Below, one piece after another: positions 1 through 10,600 of a stretch of 64,000 bases of DNA. Both the position numbers and the translations under genes were made by a program. Source of the DNA: Sipunculus nudus (Eukaryota > Annelida > Sipuncula > Golfingiida > Sipunculidae); NCBI GenBank assembly GCA_026874595.1, contig CM049318.1, positions 16,168,241 through 16,232,240 on the forward strand, written 5' to 3'. The notes under the pieces were generated by a model. That model was given only the letters and a program-made list of their open reading frames with translations, did not search any database and was not told where the DNA came from. Numbering within the stretch: the stretch's first letter is position 1; every line of letters starts with the position of its first letter.

Positions 1-50
1 ATAGTTCTGGAGGTATAGCACCAACACAAATTTTCATGTTTTTTCATCTG

Positions 51-69
51 CAACGCCCCCTGGCGGCCA
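51..69 (-). promoter_or_regulatory. CTCF-like site 1 of the sat1 unit (40 copies, every 1274 bp)
   Basis: The minus strand reads TGGCCGCCAGGGGGCGTTG. It matches the vertebrate CTCF consensus as I remember it (TGGCCACCAGGGGGCGCTA) at 16 of 19 positions, with the core CCAGGGGGCG intact. The site recurs at 51+1274k, up to 49737, always on the minus strand. CTCF and its core motif are conserved across bilaterians. Binding in this organism is inference. Confidence 0.5.
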
Positions 70-192
70 TTTCCAAAATCTGAAAAACCCGTTTCGAGAT
101 ATTCTTATGTTACATAAAATATCTCAGAATCAGTAAAATTGCTGCAAATTTGAAAAATATCACGAAATTCCATGATTTCTCCCCAAAATTGC

Positions 193-206
193 GTAACCAT
201 GGTAAC
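193..206. promoter_or_regulatory. RFX X-box-like palindrome GTAACC-AT-GGTAAC in sat1
   Basis: The 14-mer fits the X-box consensus GTNRCC-N(0-3)-RGYAAC in both half-sites with a 2-base spacer. It recurs in all 40 copies at 193+1274k, lies about 140 bp from CTCF-like site 1, and is also intact in sat2 (58933-58946). RFX proteins bind such sites in ciliary and other genes of animals. Function here is unproven. Confidence 0.4.
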
Positions 207-334
207 AGCGAAATGAGGCAATTTTGCAGTGCTGGAAGTGGCCATGCAGTGGCAAATAAAACGGGCTACAGATTAGGTGCCTACGGCTATTTTTGACGAA
301 GGTATGAAGAAAAAACCGTTTTTGAGCTTTTTGG

Positions 335-358
335 TGACCTTGACCTTGACCCTTGACC
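335..358 (-). promoter_or_regulatory. Nuclear-receptor half-site cluster (sat1, type A version)
   Basis: The plus strand reads TGACCT-TGACCT-TGACCC-TTGACC, so the minus strand carries two perfect AGGTCA half-sites abutting (DR0) plus a degenerate one. It also contains two overlapping TCAAGGTCA extended half-sites of the kind bound by ERR/FTZ-F1 class receptors. In type B units the substitutions at offsets 340 and 342 remove both perfect AGGTCA copies (see 1609-1632). Confidence 0.42.
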
Positions 359-464
359 GATCATGACCAAAAACAATAGGCTCCGAGAAGAACCGATTAT
401 ACACTCTATCTATAAGTTTCAGGACGATTGGTGCAAAATTGTGGCCTGTAGAGCGGGGACATAC

Positions 465-480
465 AGACAAACAAACAAAC
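465..480 (+). repeat. ACAA tetranucleotide tract at the sat1 monomer junction
   Basis: A short AGAC(AAAC)3-type tract lies after the receptor cluster in every unit. The last array unit stops within this tract at 50162, and the isolated unit stops at the equivalent base (54402), so the tract marks the true repeat boundary. Confidence 0.8.
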
Positions 481-495
481 GGAACTGATCAACAT

Positions 496-530
496 ACTTG
501 TCGAAATCTCTGATTCCGGCAAGCAATAAA
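496..530 (+). other. Conserved hairpin followed by AATAAA (sat1)
   Basis: The left arm acttgtcgaaatc (496-508), loop tct, and right arm gattccggcaagc (512-524) form an imperfect 13-bp stem; one of the three mismatches is a G-U pair in RNA. AATAAA follows immediately at 525-530. The same arrangement occurs in sat2 (58442-58477), and a near-perfect version sits at 53097-53125. It could be the 3' end of an ancestral transcribed element. It recurs in every unit. Confidence 0.55.
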
Positions 531-840
531 CTATAACGCGACAGAAATGGCAAACCGGCCCGCAAAGAGTGCCTGTGGTCACTTATTTTATACGGCGAAC
601 GCTATAATTTTTGCAGTCACGGGAAAGCGTGTCTGTCTTTCATACTAAAACGCGTGCATGCATGCGTGATGGCATATGTATTTGTGCATGCGGGTTTTAA
701 TTTTTACAAAGTTGCTAAAATTTGTGGGGACCGTGTATGATTAAACAAAAGAGGTCATGGGCAGAAAGGCCATGAAACGCCAATTCATATGGTGTACAGT
801 TTATGTACCTAAAATGTGTAATTTTGGAGATATGGTTAAA
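531..840 (+). repeat. Sat1-specific segment of the unit, no counterpart found in sat2
   Basis: This stretch follows the hairpin and AATAAA. It runs through a GGCCCGC-containing patch and the alternating purine-pyrimidine tract at 650-668, then into a relative of the ~330-bp module start (about 790-840). I see no gene, RNA or known motif beyond these. It holds the 760 A/B diagnostic site. Confidence 0.5.
650..668. other. 19-bp alternating purine-pyrimidine tract (Z-DNA prone)
   Basis: ACGCGTGCATGCATGCGTG alternates purine and pyrimidine throughout and includes the self-complementary TGCATGCA. Two shorter alternating runs follow within about 35 bp. Such tracts can adopt Z-DNA under negative supercoiling. 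Present in every sat1 unit, also kept in the outlier copy. Confidence 0.45.
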
Positions 841-868
841 CAATGATAGTAGGTACGGGGTTGCAGTG

Positions 869-887
869 CAGCGCCCCCCAGCGGTAA
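869..887 (-). promoter_or_regulatory. CTCF-like site 2 of the sat1 unit, weaker (39 copies)
   Basis: The minus strand reads TTACCGCTGGGGGGCGCTG, about 13 of 19 matches to the remembered CTCF consensus. It recurs at 869+1274k, to 49281, in the same orientation as site 1 (818 bp after it and 456 bp before the next). The outlier copy at 53521 has the better core CTAGGGGGCG, so array units carry a derived change here. Confidence 0.3.
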
Positions 888-995
888 TTTTCCAAAAACT
901 GAAACATTGCTTTCGAGATATTAATGTATGACGTAACATGTATCAGTTTCAAAAGGATGCCTGCATATCTGTGGCCTATAGGGCATGTCACCGTG

Positions 996-1036
996 AAATC
1001 GCGAAATCTCATTCGACGAGAAACGGTGCGAGATTT
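996..1036 (+). other. Degraded CGAGA inverted repeat in sat1
   Basis: AAATCGCG (996-1003) faces CGAGATTT (1029-1036) with one mismatch, and tctc (1007-1010) faces gaga (1018-1021). This is the decayed sat1 form of the perfect hairpin seen in sat2 (59203-59245) and in the solo copies (51634-51658). Confidence 0.45.
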
Positions 1037-1608
1037 TGCAAGATTTTTGGTTGGATCACCGAGAACTCACCAAGGGCTACAAGATGCAAAAATTTCGACC
1101 TCTCTAGCATAAAAACTGACAGAGTTAGAAGCTGAAAACTGCATATTCTCAAAATTCAAAGGTTTTACCCCAAAAATAGAGAAATCTGGCAATAGCGCAC
1201 TTTGGCACCTATGCGCAAAAATAAGCCCATGGACCCTAGTTTAAGGTGGTGTGATGGAAATGGCCCAATGTTTAATAGTTCTGGAGGTATAGCACCAACA
1301 CAAATTTTCATGTTTTTTCATCTGCAACGCCCCCTGGCGGCCATTTCCAAAATCTGAAAAACCCGTTTCGAGATATTCTTATGTTACATAAAATATCTCA
1401 GAATCAGTAAAATTGCTGCAAATTTGAAAAATATCACGAAATTCCATGATTTCTCCCCAAAATTGCGTAACCATGGTAACAGCGAAATGAAGCAATTTTG
1501 CAGGGTTGGAAGTGGCCATGCAGTGGCAAATAAAACGGGCTACAGATTAGGTGCCTACGGCTATTTTTGACGAAGGTATGAAGAAAAAACCGTTTTTGAG
1601 CTTTTTGG

Positions 1609-1632
1609 TGACCCTTACCTTGACCCTTGACC
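1609..1632 (-). promoter_or_regulatory. Receptor half-site cluster, type B version (half-sites lost)
   Basis: The plus strand reads TGACCCTTACCTTGACCC. Relative to type A, neither perfect TGACCT remains and both TCAAGGTCA sites are gone. Because A and B alternate, strong and weak clusters alternate along the array. Confidence 0.45.
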
Positions 1633-4600
1633 GATCATGACCAAAAACAATAGGCTCCGAGAAGAACCGATTATACACTCTATCTATAAGTTTCAGGACG
1701 ATTGGTGCAAAATTGTGGCCTGTAGAGCGGGGACATACAGACAAACAAACAAACGGAACTGATCAACATACTTGTCGAAATCTCTGATTCCGGCAAGCAA
1801 TAAACTATAACGCGACAGAAATGGCAAACCGGCCCGCAAAGAGTGCCTGTGGTCACTTATTTTATACGGCGAACGCTATAATTTTTGCAGTCACGGGAAA
1901 GCGTGTCTGTCTTTCATACTAAAACGCGTGCATGCATGCGTGATGGCATATGTATTTGTGCATGCGGGTTTTAATTTTTACAAAGTTGCTAAAATTTGTG
2001 GGGACCGTGTATGATTAAACAAAAGAGGTCATGAGCAGAAAGGCCATGAAACGCCAATTCATATGGTGTACAGTTTATGTACCTAAAATGTGTAATTTTG
2101 GAGATATGGTTAAACAATGATAGTAGGTACGGGGTTGCAGTGCAGCGCCCCCCAGCGGTAATTTTCCAAAAACTGAAACATTGCTTTCGAGATATTAATG
2201 TATGACGTAACATGTATCAGTTTCAAAAGGATGCCTGCATATCTGTGGCCTATAGGGCATGTCACCGTGAAATCGCGAAATCTCATTCGACGAGAAACGG
2301 TGCGAGATTTTGCAAGATTTTTGGTTGGATCACCGAGAACTCACCAAGGGCTACAAGATGCAAAAATTTCGACCTCTCTAGCATAAAAACTGACAGAGTT
2401 AGAAGCTGAAAACTGCATATTCTCAAAATTCAAAGGTTTTACCCCAAAAATAGAGAAATCTGGCAATAGCGCACTTTTGCACCTATGCGCAAAAATAAGC
2501 CCATGGACACTAGTTTAAGGTGGTGTGATGGAAATGGCCCAATGTTTAATAGTTCTGGAGGTATAGCACCAACACAAATTTTCATGTTTTTTCATCTGCA
2601 ACGCCCCCTGGCGGCCATTTCCAAAATCTGAAAAACCCGTTTCGAGATATTCTTATGTTACATAAAATATCTCAGAATCAGTAAAATTGCTGCAAATTTG
2701 AAAAATATCACGAAATTCCATGATTTCTCCCCAAAATTGCGTAACCATGGTAACAGCGAAATGAGGCAATTTTGCAGTGCTGGAAGTGGCCATGCAGTGG
2801 CAAATAAAACGGGCTACAGATTAGGTGCCTACGGCTATTTTTGACGAAGGTATGAAGAAAAAACCGTTTTTGAGCTTTTTGGTGACCTTGACCTTGACCC
2901 TTGACCGATCATGACCAAAAACAATAGGCTCCGAGAAGAACCGATTATACACTCTATCTATAAGTTTCAGGACGATTGGTGCAAAATTGTGGCCTGTAGA
3001 GCGGGGACATACAGACAAACAAACAAACGGAACTGATCAACATACTTGTCGAAATCTCTGATTCCGGCAAGCAATAAACTATAACGCGACAGAAATGGCA
3101 AACCGGCCCGCAAAGAGTGCCTGTGGTCACTTATTTTATACGGCGAACGCTATAATTTTTGCAGTCACGGGAAAGCGTGTCTGTCTTTCATACTAAAACG
3201 CGTGCATGCATGCGTGATGGCATATGTATTTGTGCATGCGGGTTTTAATTTTTACAAAGTTGCTAAAATTTGTGGGGACCGTGTATGATTAAACAAAAGA
3301 GGTCATGGGCAGAAAGGCCATGAAACGCCAATTCATATGGTGTACAGTTTATGTACCTAAAATGTGTAATTTTGGAGATATGGTTAAACAATGATAGTAG
3401 GTACGGGGTTGCAGTGCAGCGCCCCCCAGCGGTAATTTTCCAAAAACTGAAACATTGCTTTCGAGATATTAATGTATGACGTAACATGTATCAGTTTCAA
3501 AAGGATGCCTGCATATCTGTGGCCTATAGGGCATGTCACCGTGAAATCGCGAAATCTCATTCGACGAGAAACGGTGCGAGATTTTGCAAGATTTTTGGTT
3601 GGATCACCGAGAACTCACCAAGGGCTACAAGATGCAAAAATTTCGACCTCTCTAGCATAAAAACTGACAGAGTTAGAAGCTGAAAACTGCATATTCTCAA
3701 AATTCAAAGGTTTTACCCCAAAAATAGAGAAATCTGGCAATAGCGCACTTTGGCACCTATGCGCAAAAATAAGCCCATGGACCCTAGTTTAAGGTGGTGT
3801 GATGGAAATGGCCCAATGTTTAATAGTTCTGGAGGTATAGCACCAACACAAATTTTCATGTTTTTTCATCTGCAACGCCCCCTGGCGGCCATTTCCAAAA
3901 TCTGAAAAACCCGTTTCGAGATATTCTTATGTTACATAAAATATCTCAGAATCAGTAAAATTGCTGCAAATTTGAAAAATATCACGAAATTCCATGATTT
4001 CTCCCCAAAATTGCGTAACCATGGTAACAGCGAAATGAAGCAATTTTGCAGGGTTGGAAGTGGCCATGCAGTGGCAAATAAAACGGGCTACAGATTAGGT
4101 GCCTACGGCTATTTTTGACGAAGGTATGAAGAAAAAACCGTTTTTGAGCTTTTTGGTGACCCTTACCTTGACCCTTGACCGATCATGACCAAAAACAATA
4201 GGCTCCGAGAAGAACCGATTATACACTCTATCTATAAGTTTCAGGACGATTGGTGCAAAATTGTGGCCTGTAGAGCGGGGACATACAGACAAACAAACAA
4301 ACGGAACTGATCAACATACTTGTCGAAATCTCTGATTCCGGCAAGCAATAAACTATAACGCGACAGAAATGGCAAACCGGCCCGCAAAGAGTGCCTGTGG
4401 TCACTTATTTTATACGGCGAACGCTATAATTTTTGCAGTCACGGGAAAGCGTGTCTGTCTTTCATACTAAAACGCGTGCATGCATGCGTGATGGCATATG
4501 TATTTGTGCATGCGGGTTTTAATTTTTACAAAGTTGCTAAAATTTGTGGGGACCGTGTATGATTAAACAAAAGAGGTCATGAGCAGAAAGGCCATGAAAC

Positions 4601-7600
4601 GCCAATTCATATGGTGTACAGTTTATGTACCTAAAATGTGTAATTTTGGAGATATGGTTAAACAATGATAGTAGGTACGGGGTTGCAGTGCAGCGCCCCC
4701 CAGCGGTAATTTTCCAAAAACTGAAACATTGCTTTCGAGATATTAATGTATGACGTAACATGTATCAGTTTCAAAAGGATGCCTGCATATCTGTGGCCTA
4801 TAGGGCATGTCACCGTGAAATCGCGAAATCTCATTCGACGAGAAACGGTGCGAGATTTTGCAAGATTTTTGGTTGGATCACCGAGAACTCACCAAGGGCT
4901 ACAAGATGCAAAAATTTCGACCTCTCTAGCATAAAAACTGACAGAGTTAGAAGCTGAAAACTGCATATTCTCAAAATTCAAAGGTTTTACCCCAAAAATA
5001 GAGAAATCTGGCAATAGCGCACTTTTGCACCTATGCGCAAAAATAAGCCCATGGACACTAGTTTAAGGTGGTGTGATGGAAATGGCCCAATGTTTAATAG
5101 TTCTGGAGGTATAGCACCAACACAAATTTTCATGTTTTTTCATCTGCAACGCCCCCTGGCGGCCATTTCCAAAATCTGAAAAACCCGTTTCGAGATATTC
5201 TTATGTTACATAAAATATCTCAGAATCAGTAAAATTGCTGCAAATTTGAAAAATATCACGAAATTCCATGATTTCTCCCCAAAATTGCGTAACCATGGTA
5301 ACAGCGAAATGAGGCAATTTTGCAGTGCTGGAAGTGGCCATGCAGTGGCAAATAAAACGGGCTACAGATTAGGTGCCTACGGCTATTTTTGACGAAGGTA
5401 TGAAGAAAAAACCGTTTTTGAGCTTTTTGGTGACCTTGACCTTGACCCTTGACCGATCATGACCAAAAACAATAGGCTCCGAGAAGAACCGATTATACAC
5501 TCTATCTATAAGTTTCAGGACGATTGGTGCAAAATTGTGGCCTGTAGAGCGGGGACATACAGACAAACAAACAAACGGAACTGATCAACATACTTGTCGA
5601 AATCTCTGATTCCGGCAAGCAATAAACTATAACGCGACAGAAATGGCAAACCGGCCCGCAAAGAGTGCCTGTGGTCACTTATTTTATACGGCGAACGCTA
5701 TAATTTTTGCAGTCACGGGAAAGCGTGTCTGTCTTTCATACTAAAACGCGTGCATGCATGCGTGATGGCATATGTATTTGTGCATGCGGGTTTTAATTTT
5801 TACAAAGTTGCTAAAATTTGTGGGGACCGTGTATGATTAAACAAAAGAGGTCATGGGCAGAAAGGCCATGAAACGCCAATTCATATGGTGTACAGTTTAT
5901 GTACCTAAAATGTGTAATTTTGGAGATATGGTTAAACAATGATAGTAGGTACGGGGTTGCAGTGCAGCGCCCCCCAGCGGTAATTTTCCAAAAACTGAAA
6001 CATTGCTTTCGAGATATTAATGTATGACGTAACATGTATCAGTTTCAAAAGGATGCCTGCATATCTGTGGCCTATAGGGCATGTCACCGTGAAATCGCGA
6101 AATCTCATTCGACGAGAAACGGTGCGAGATTTTGCAAGATTTTTGGTTGGATCACCGAGAACTCACCAAGGGCTACAAGATGCAAAAATTTCGACCTCTC
6201 TAGCATAAAAACTGACAGAGTTAGAAGCTGAAAACTGCATATTCTCAAAATTCAAAGGTTTTACCCCAAAAATAGAGAAATCTGGCAATAGCGCACTTTG
6301 GCACCTATGCGCAAAAATAAGCCCATGGACCCTAGTTTAAGGTGGTGTGATGGAAATGGCCCAATGTTTAATAGTTCTGGAGGTATAGCACCAACACAAA
6401 TTTTCATGTTTTTTCATCTGCAACGCCCCCTGGCGGCCATTTCCAAAATCTGAAAAACCCGTTTCGAGATATTCTTATGTTACATAAAATATCTCAGAAT
6501 CAGTAAAATTGCTGCAAATTTGAAAAATATCACGAAATTCCATGATTTCTCCCCAAAATTGCGTAACCATGGTAACAGCGAAATGAAGCAATTTTGCAGG
6601 GTTGGAAGTGGCCATGCAGTGGCAAATAAAACGGGCTACAGATTAGGTGCCTACGGCTGTTTTTGACGAAGGTATGAAGAAAAAACCGTTTTTGAGCTTT
6701 TTGGTGACCCTTACCTTGACCCTTGACCGATCATGACCAAAAACAATAGGCTCCGAGAAGAACCGATTATACACTCTATCTATAAGTTTCAGGACGATTG
6801 GTGCAAAATTGTGGCCTGTAGAGCGGGGACATACAGACAAACAAACAAACGGAACTGATCAACATACTTGTCGAAATCTCTGATTCCGGCAAGCAATAAA
6901 CTATAACGCGACAGAAATGGCAAACCGGCCCGCAAAGAGTGCCTGTGGTCACTTATTTTATACGGCGAACGCTATAATTTTTGCAGTCACGGGAAAGCGT
7001 GTCTGTCTTTCATACTAAAACGCGTGCATGCATGCGTGATGGCATATGTATTTGTGCATGCGGGTTTTAATTTTTACAAAGTTGCTAAAATTTGTGGGGA
7101 CCGTGTATGATTAAACAAAAGAGGTCATGAGCAGAAAGGCCATGAAACGCCAATTCATATGGTGTACAGTTTATGTACCTAAAATGTGTAATTTTGGAGA
7201 TATGGTTAAACAATGATAGTAGGTACGGGGTTGCAGTGCAGCGCCCCCCAGCGGTAATTTTCCAAAAACTGAAACATTGCTTTCGAGATATTAATGTATG
7301 ACGTAACATGTATCAGTTTCAAAAGGATGCCTGCATATCTGTGGCCTATAGGGCATGTCACCGTGAAATCGCGAAATCTCATTCGACGAGAAACGGTGCG
7401 AGATTTTGCAAGATTTTTGGTTGGATCACCGAGAACTCACCAAGGGCTACAAGATGCAAAAATTTCGACCTCTCTAGCATAAAAACTGACAGAGTTAGAA
7501 GCTGAAAACTGCATATTCTCAAAATTCAAAGGTTTTACCCCAAAAATAGAGAAATCTGGCAATAGCGCACTTTTGCACCTATGCGCAAAAATAAGCCCAT

Positions 7601-10600
7601 GGACACTAGTTTAAGGTGGTGTGATGGAAATGGCCCAATGTTTAATAGTTCTGGAGGTATAGCACCAACACAAATTTTCATGTTTTTTCATCTGCAACGC
7701 CCCCTGGCGGCCATTTCCAAAATCTGAAAAACCCGTTTCGAGATATTCTTATGTTACATAAAATATCTCAGAATCAGTAAAATTGCTGCAAATTTGAAAA
7801 ATATCACGAAATTCCATGATTTCTCCCCAAAATTGCGTAACCATGGTAACAGCGAAATGAGGCAATTTTGCAGTGCTGGAAGTGGCCATGCAGTGGCAAA
7901 TAAAACGGGCTACAGATTAGGTGCCTACGGCTATTTTTGACGAAGGTATGAAGAAAAAACCGTTTTTGAGCTTTTTGGTGACCTTGACCTTGACCCTTGA
8001 CCGATCATGACCAAAAACAATAGGCTCCGAGAAGAACCGATTATACACTCTATCTATAAGTTTCAGGACGATTGGTGCAAAATTGTGGCCTGTAGAGCGG
8101 GGACATACAGACAAACAAACAAACGGAACTGATCAACATACTTGTCGAAATCTCTGATTCCGGCAAGCAATAAACTATAACGCGACAGAAATGGCAAACC
8201 GGCCCGCAAAGAGTGCCTGTGGTCACTTATTTTATACGGCGAACGCTATAATTTTTGCAGTCACGGGAAAGCGTGTCTGTCTTTCATACTAAAACGCGTG
8301 CATGCATGCGTGATGGCATATGTATTTGTGCATGCGGGTTTTAATTTTTACAAAGTTGCTAAAATTTGTGGGGACCGTGTATGATTAAACAAAAGAGGTC
8401 ATGGGCAGAAAGGCCATGAAACGCCAATTCATATGGTGTACAGTTTATGTACCTAAAATGTGTAATTTTGGAGATATGGTTAAACAATGATAGTAGGTAC
8501 GGGGTTGCAGTGCAGCGCCCCCCAGCGGTAATTTTCCAAAAACTGAAACATTGCTTTCGAGATATTAATGTATGACGTAACATGTATCAGTTTCAAAAGG
8601 ATGCCTGCATATCTGTGGCCTATAGGGCATGTCACCGTGAAATCGCGAAATCTCATTCGACGAGAAACGGTGCGAGATTTTGCAAGATTTTTGGTTGGAT
8701 CACCGAGAACTCACCAAGGGCTACAAGATGCAAAAATTTCGACCTCTCTAGCATAAAAACTGACAGAGTTAGAAGCTGAAAACTGCATATTCTCAAAATT
8801 CAAAGGTTTTACCCCAAAAATAGAGAAATCTGGCAATAGCGCACTTTGGCACCTATGCGCAAAAATAAGCCCATGGACCCTAGTTTAAGGTGGTGTGATG
8901 GAAATGGCCCAATGTTTAATAGTTCTGGAGGTATAGCACCAACACAAATTTTCATGTTTTTTCATCTGCAACGCCCCCTGGCGGCCATTTCCAAAATCTG
9001 AAAAACCCGTTTCGAGATATTCTTATGTTACATAAAATATCTCAGAATCAGTAAAATTGCTGCAAATTTGAAAAATATCACGAAATTCCATGATTTCTCC
9101 CCAAAATTGCGTAACCATGGTAACAGCGAAATGAAGCAATTTTGCAGGGTTGGAAGTGGCCATGCAGTGGCAAATAAAACGGGCTACAGATTAGGTGCCT
9201 ACGGCTATTTTTGACGAAGGTATGAAGAAAAAACCGTTTTTGAGCTTTTTGGTGACCCTTACCTTGACCCTTGACCGATCATGACCAAAAACAATAGGCT
9301 CCGAGAAGAACCGATTATACACTCTATCTATAAGTTTCAGGACGATTGGTGCAAAATTGTGGCCTGTAGAGCGGGGACATACAGACAAACAAACAAACGG
9401 AACTGATCAACATACTTGTCGAAATCTCTGATTCCGGCAAGCAATAAACTATAACGCGACAGAAATGGCAAACCGGCCCGCAAAGAGTGCCTGTGGTCAC
9501 TTATTTTATACGGCGAACGCTATAATTTTTGCAGTCACGGGAAAGCGTGTCTGTCTTTCATACTAAAACGCGTGCATGCATGCGTGATGGCATATGTATT
9601 TGTGCATGCGGGTTTTAATTTTTACAAAGTTGCTAAAATTTGTGGGGACCGTGTATGATTAAACAAAAGAGGTCATGAGCAGAAAGGCCATGAAACGCCA
9701 ATTCATATGGTGTACAGTTTATGTACCTAAAATGTGTAATTTTGGAGATATGGTTAAACAATGATAGTAGGTACGGGGTTGCAGTGCAGCGCCCCCCAGC
9801 GGTAATTTTCCAAAAACTGAAACATTGCTTTCGAGATATTAATGTATGACGTAACATGTATCAGTTTCAAAAGGATGCCTGCATATCTGTGGCCTATAGG
9901 GCATGTCACCGTGAAATCGCGAAATCTCATTCGACGAGAAACGGTGCGAGATTTTGCAAGATTTTTGGTTGGATCACCGAGAACTCACCAAGGGCTACAA
10001 GATGCAAAAATTTCGACCTCTCTAGCATAAAAACTGACAGAGTTAGAAGCTGAAAACTGCATATTCTCAAAATTCAAAGGTTTTACCCCAAAAATAGAGA
10101 AATCTGGCAATAGCGCACTTTTGCACCTATGCGCAAAAATAAGCCCATGGACACTAGTTTAAGGTGGTGTGATGGAAATGGCCCAATGTTTAATAGTTCT
10201 GGAGGTATAGCACCAACACAAATTTTCATGTTTTTTCATCTGCAACGCCCCCTGGCGGCCATTTCCAAAATCTGAAAAACCCGTTTCGAGATATTCTTAT
10301 GTTACATAAAATATCTCAGAATCAGTAAAATTGCTGCAAATTTGAAAAATATCACGAAATTCCATGATTTCTCCCCAAAATTGCGTAACCATGGTAACAG
10401 CGAAATGAGGCAATTTTGCAGTGCTGGAAGTGGCCATGCAGTGGCAAATAAAACGGGCTACAGATTAGGTGCCTACGGCTATTTTTGACGAAGGTATGAA
10501 GAAAAAACCGTTTTTGAGCTTTTTGGTGACCTTGACCTTGACCCTTGACCGATCATGACCAAAAACAATAGGCTCCGAGAAGAACCGATTATACACTCTA

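Larger units (their letters stand above)
1..2548 (+). repeat. Representative two-unit higher-order repeat (A unit 1-1274, B unit 1275-2548)
   Basis: Types A and B differ at eight unit offsets (A/B): 217 G/A, 230 T/G, 232 C/T, 340 T/C, 342 G/T, 760 G/A, 1204 G/T, 1235 C/A. Units 1 to 14 alternate strictly, and units 19-24 and 29-36 do so again, giving a 2548-bp period superimposed on the 1274-bp one. This is the same logic as higher-order repeats of primate alpha satellite, although the sequence is unrelated. The offsets were read by eye from the printed sequence. Confidence 0.93.
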
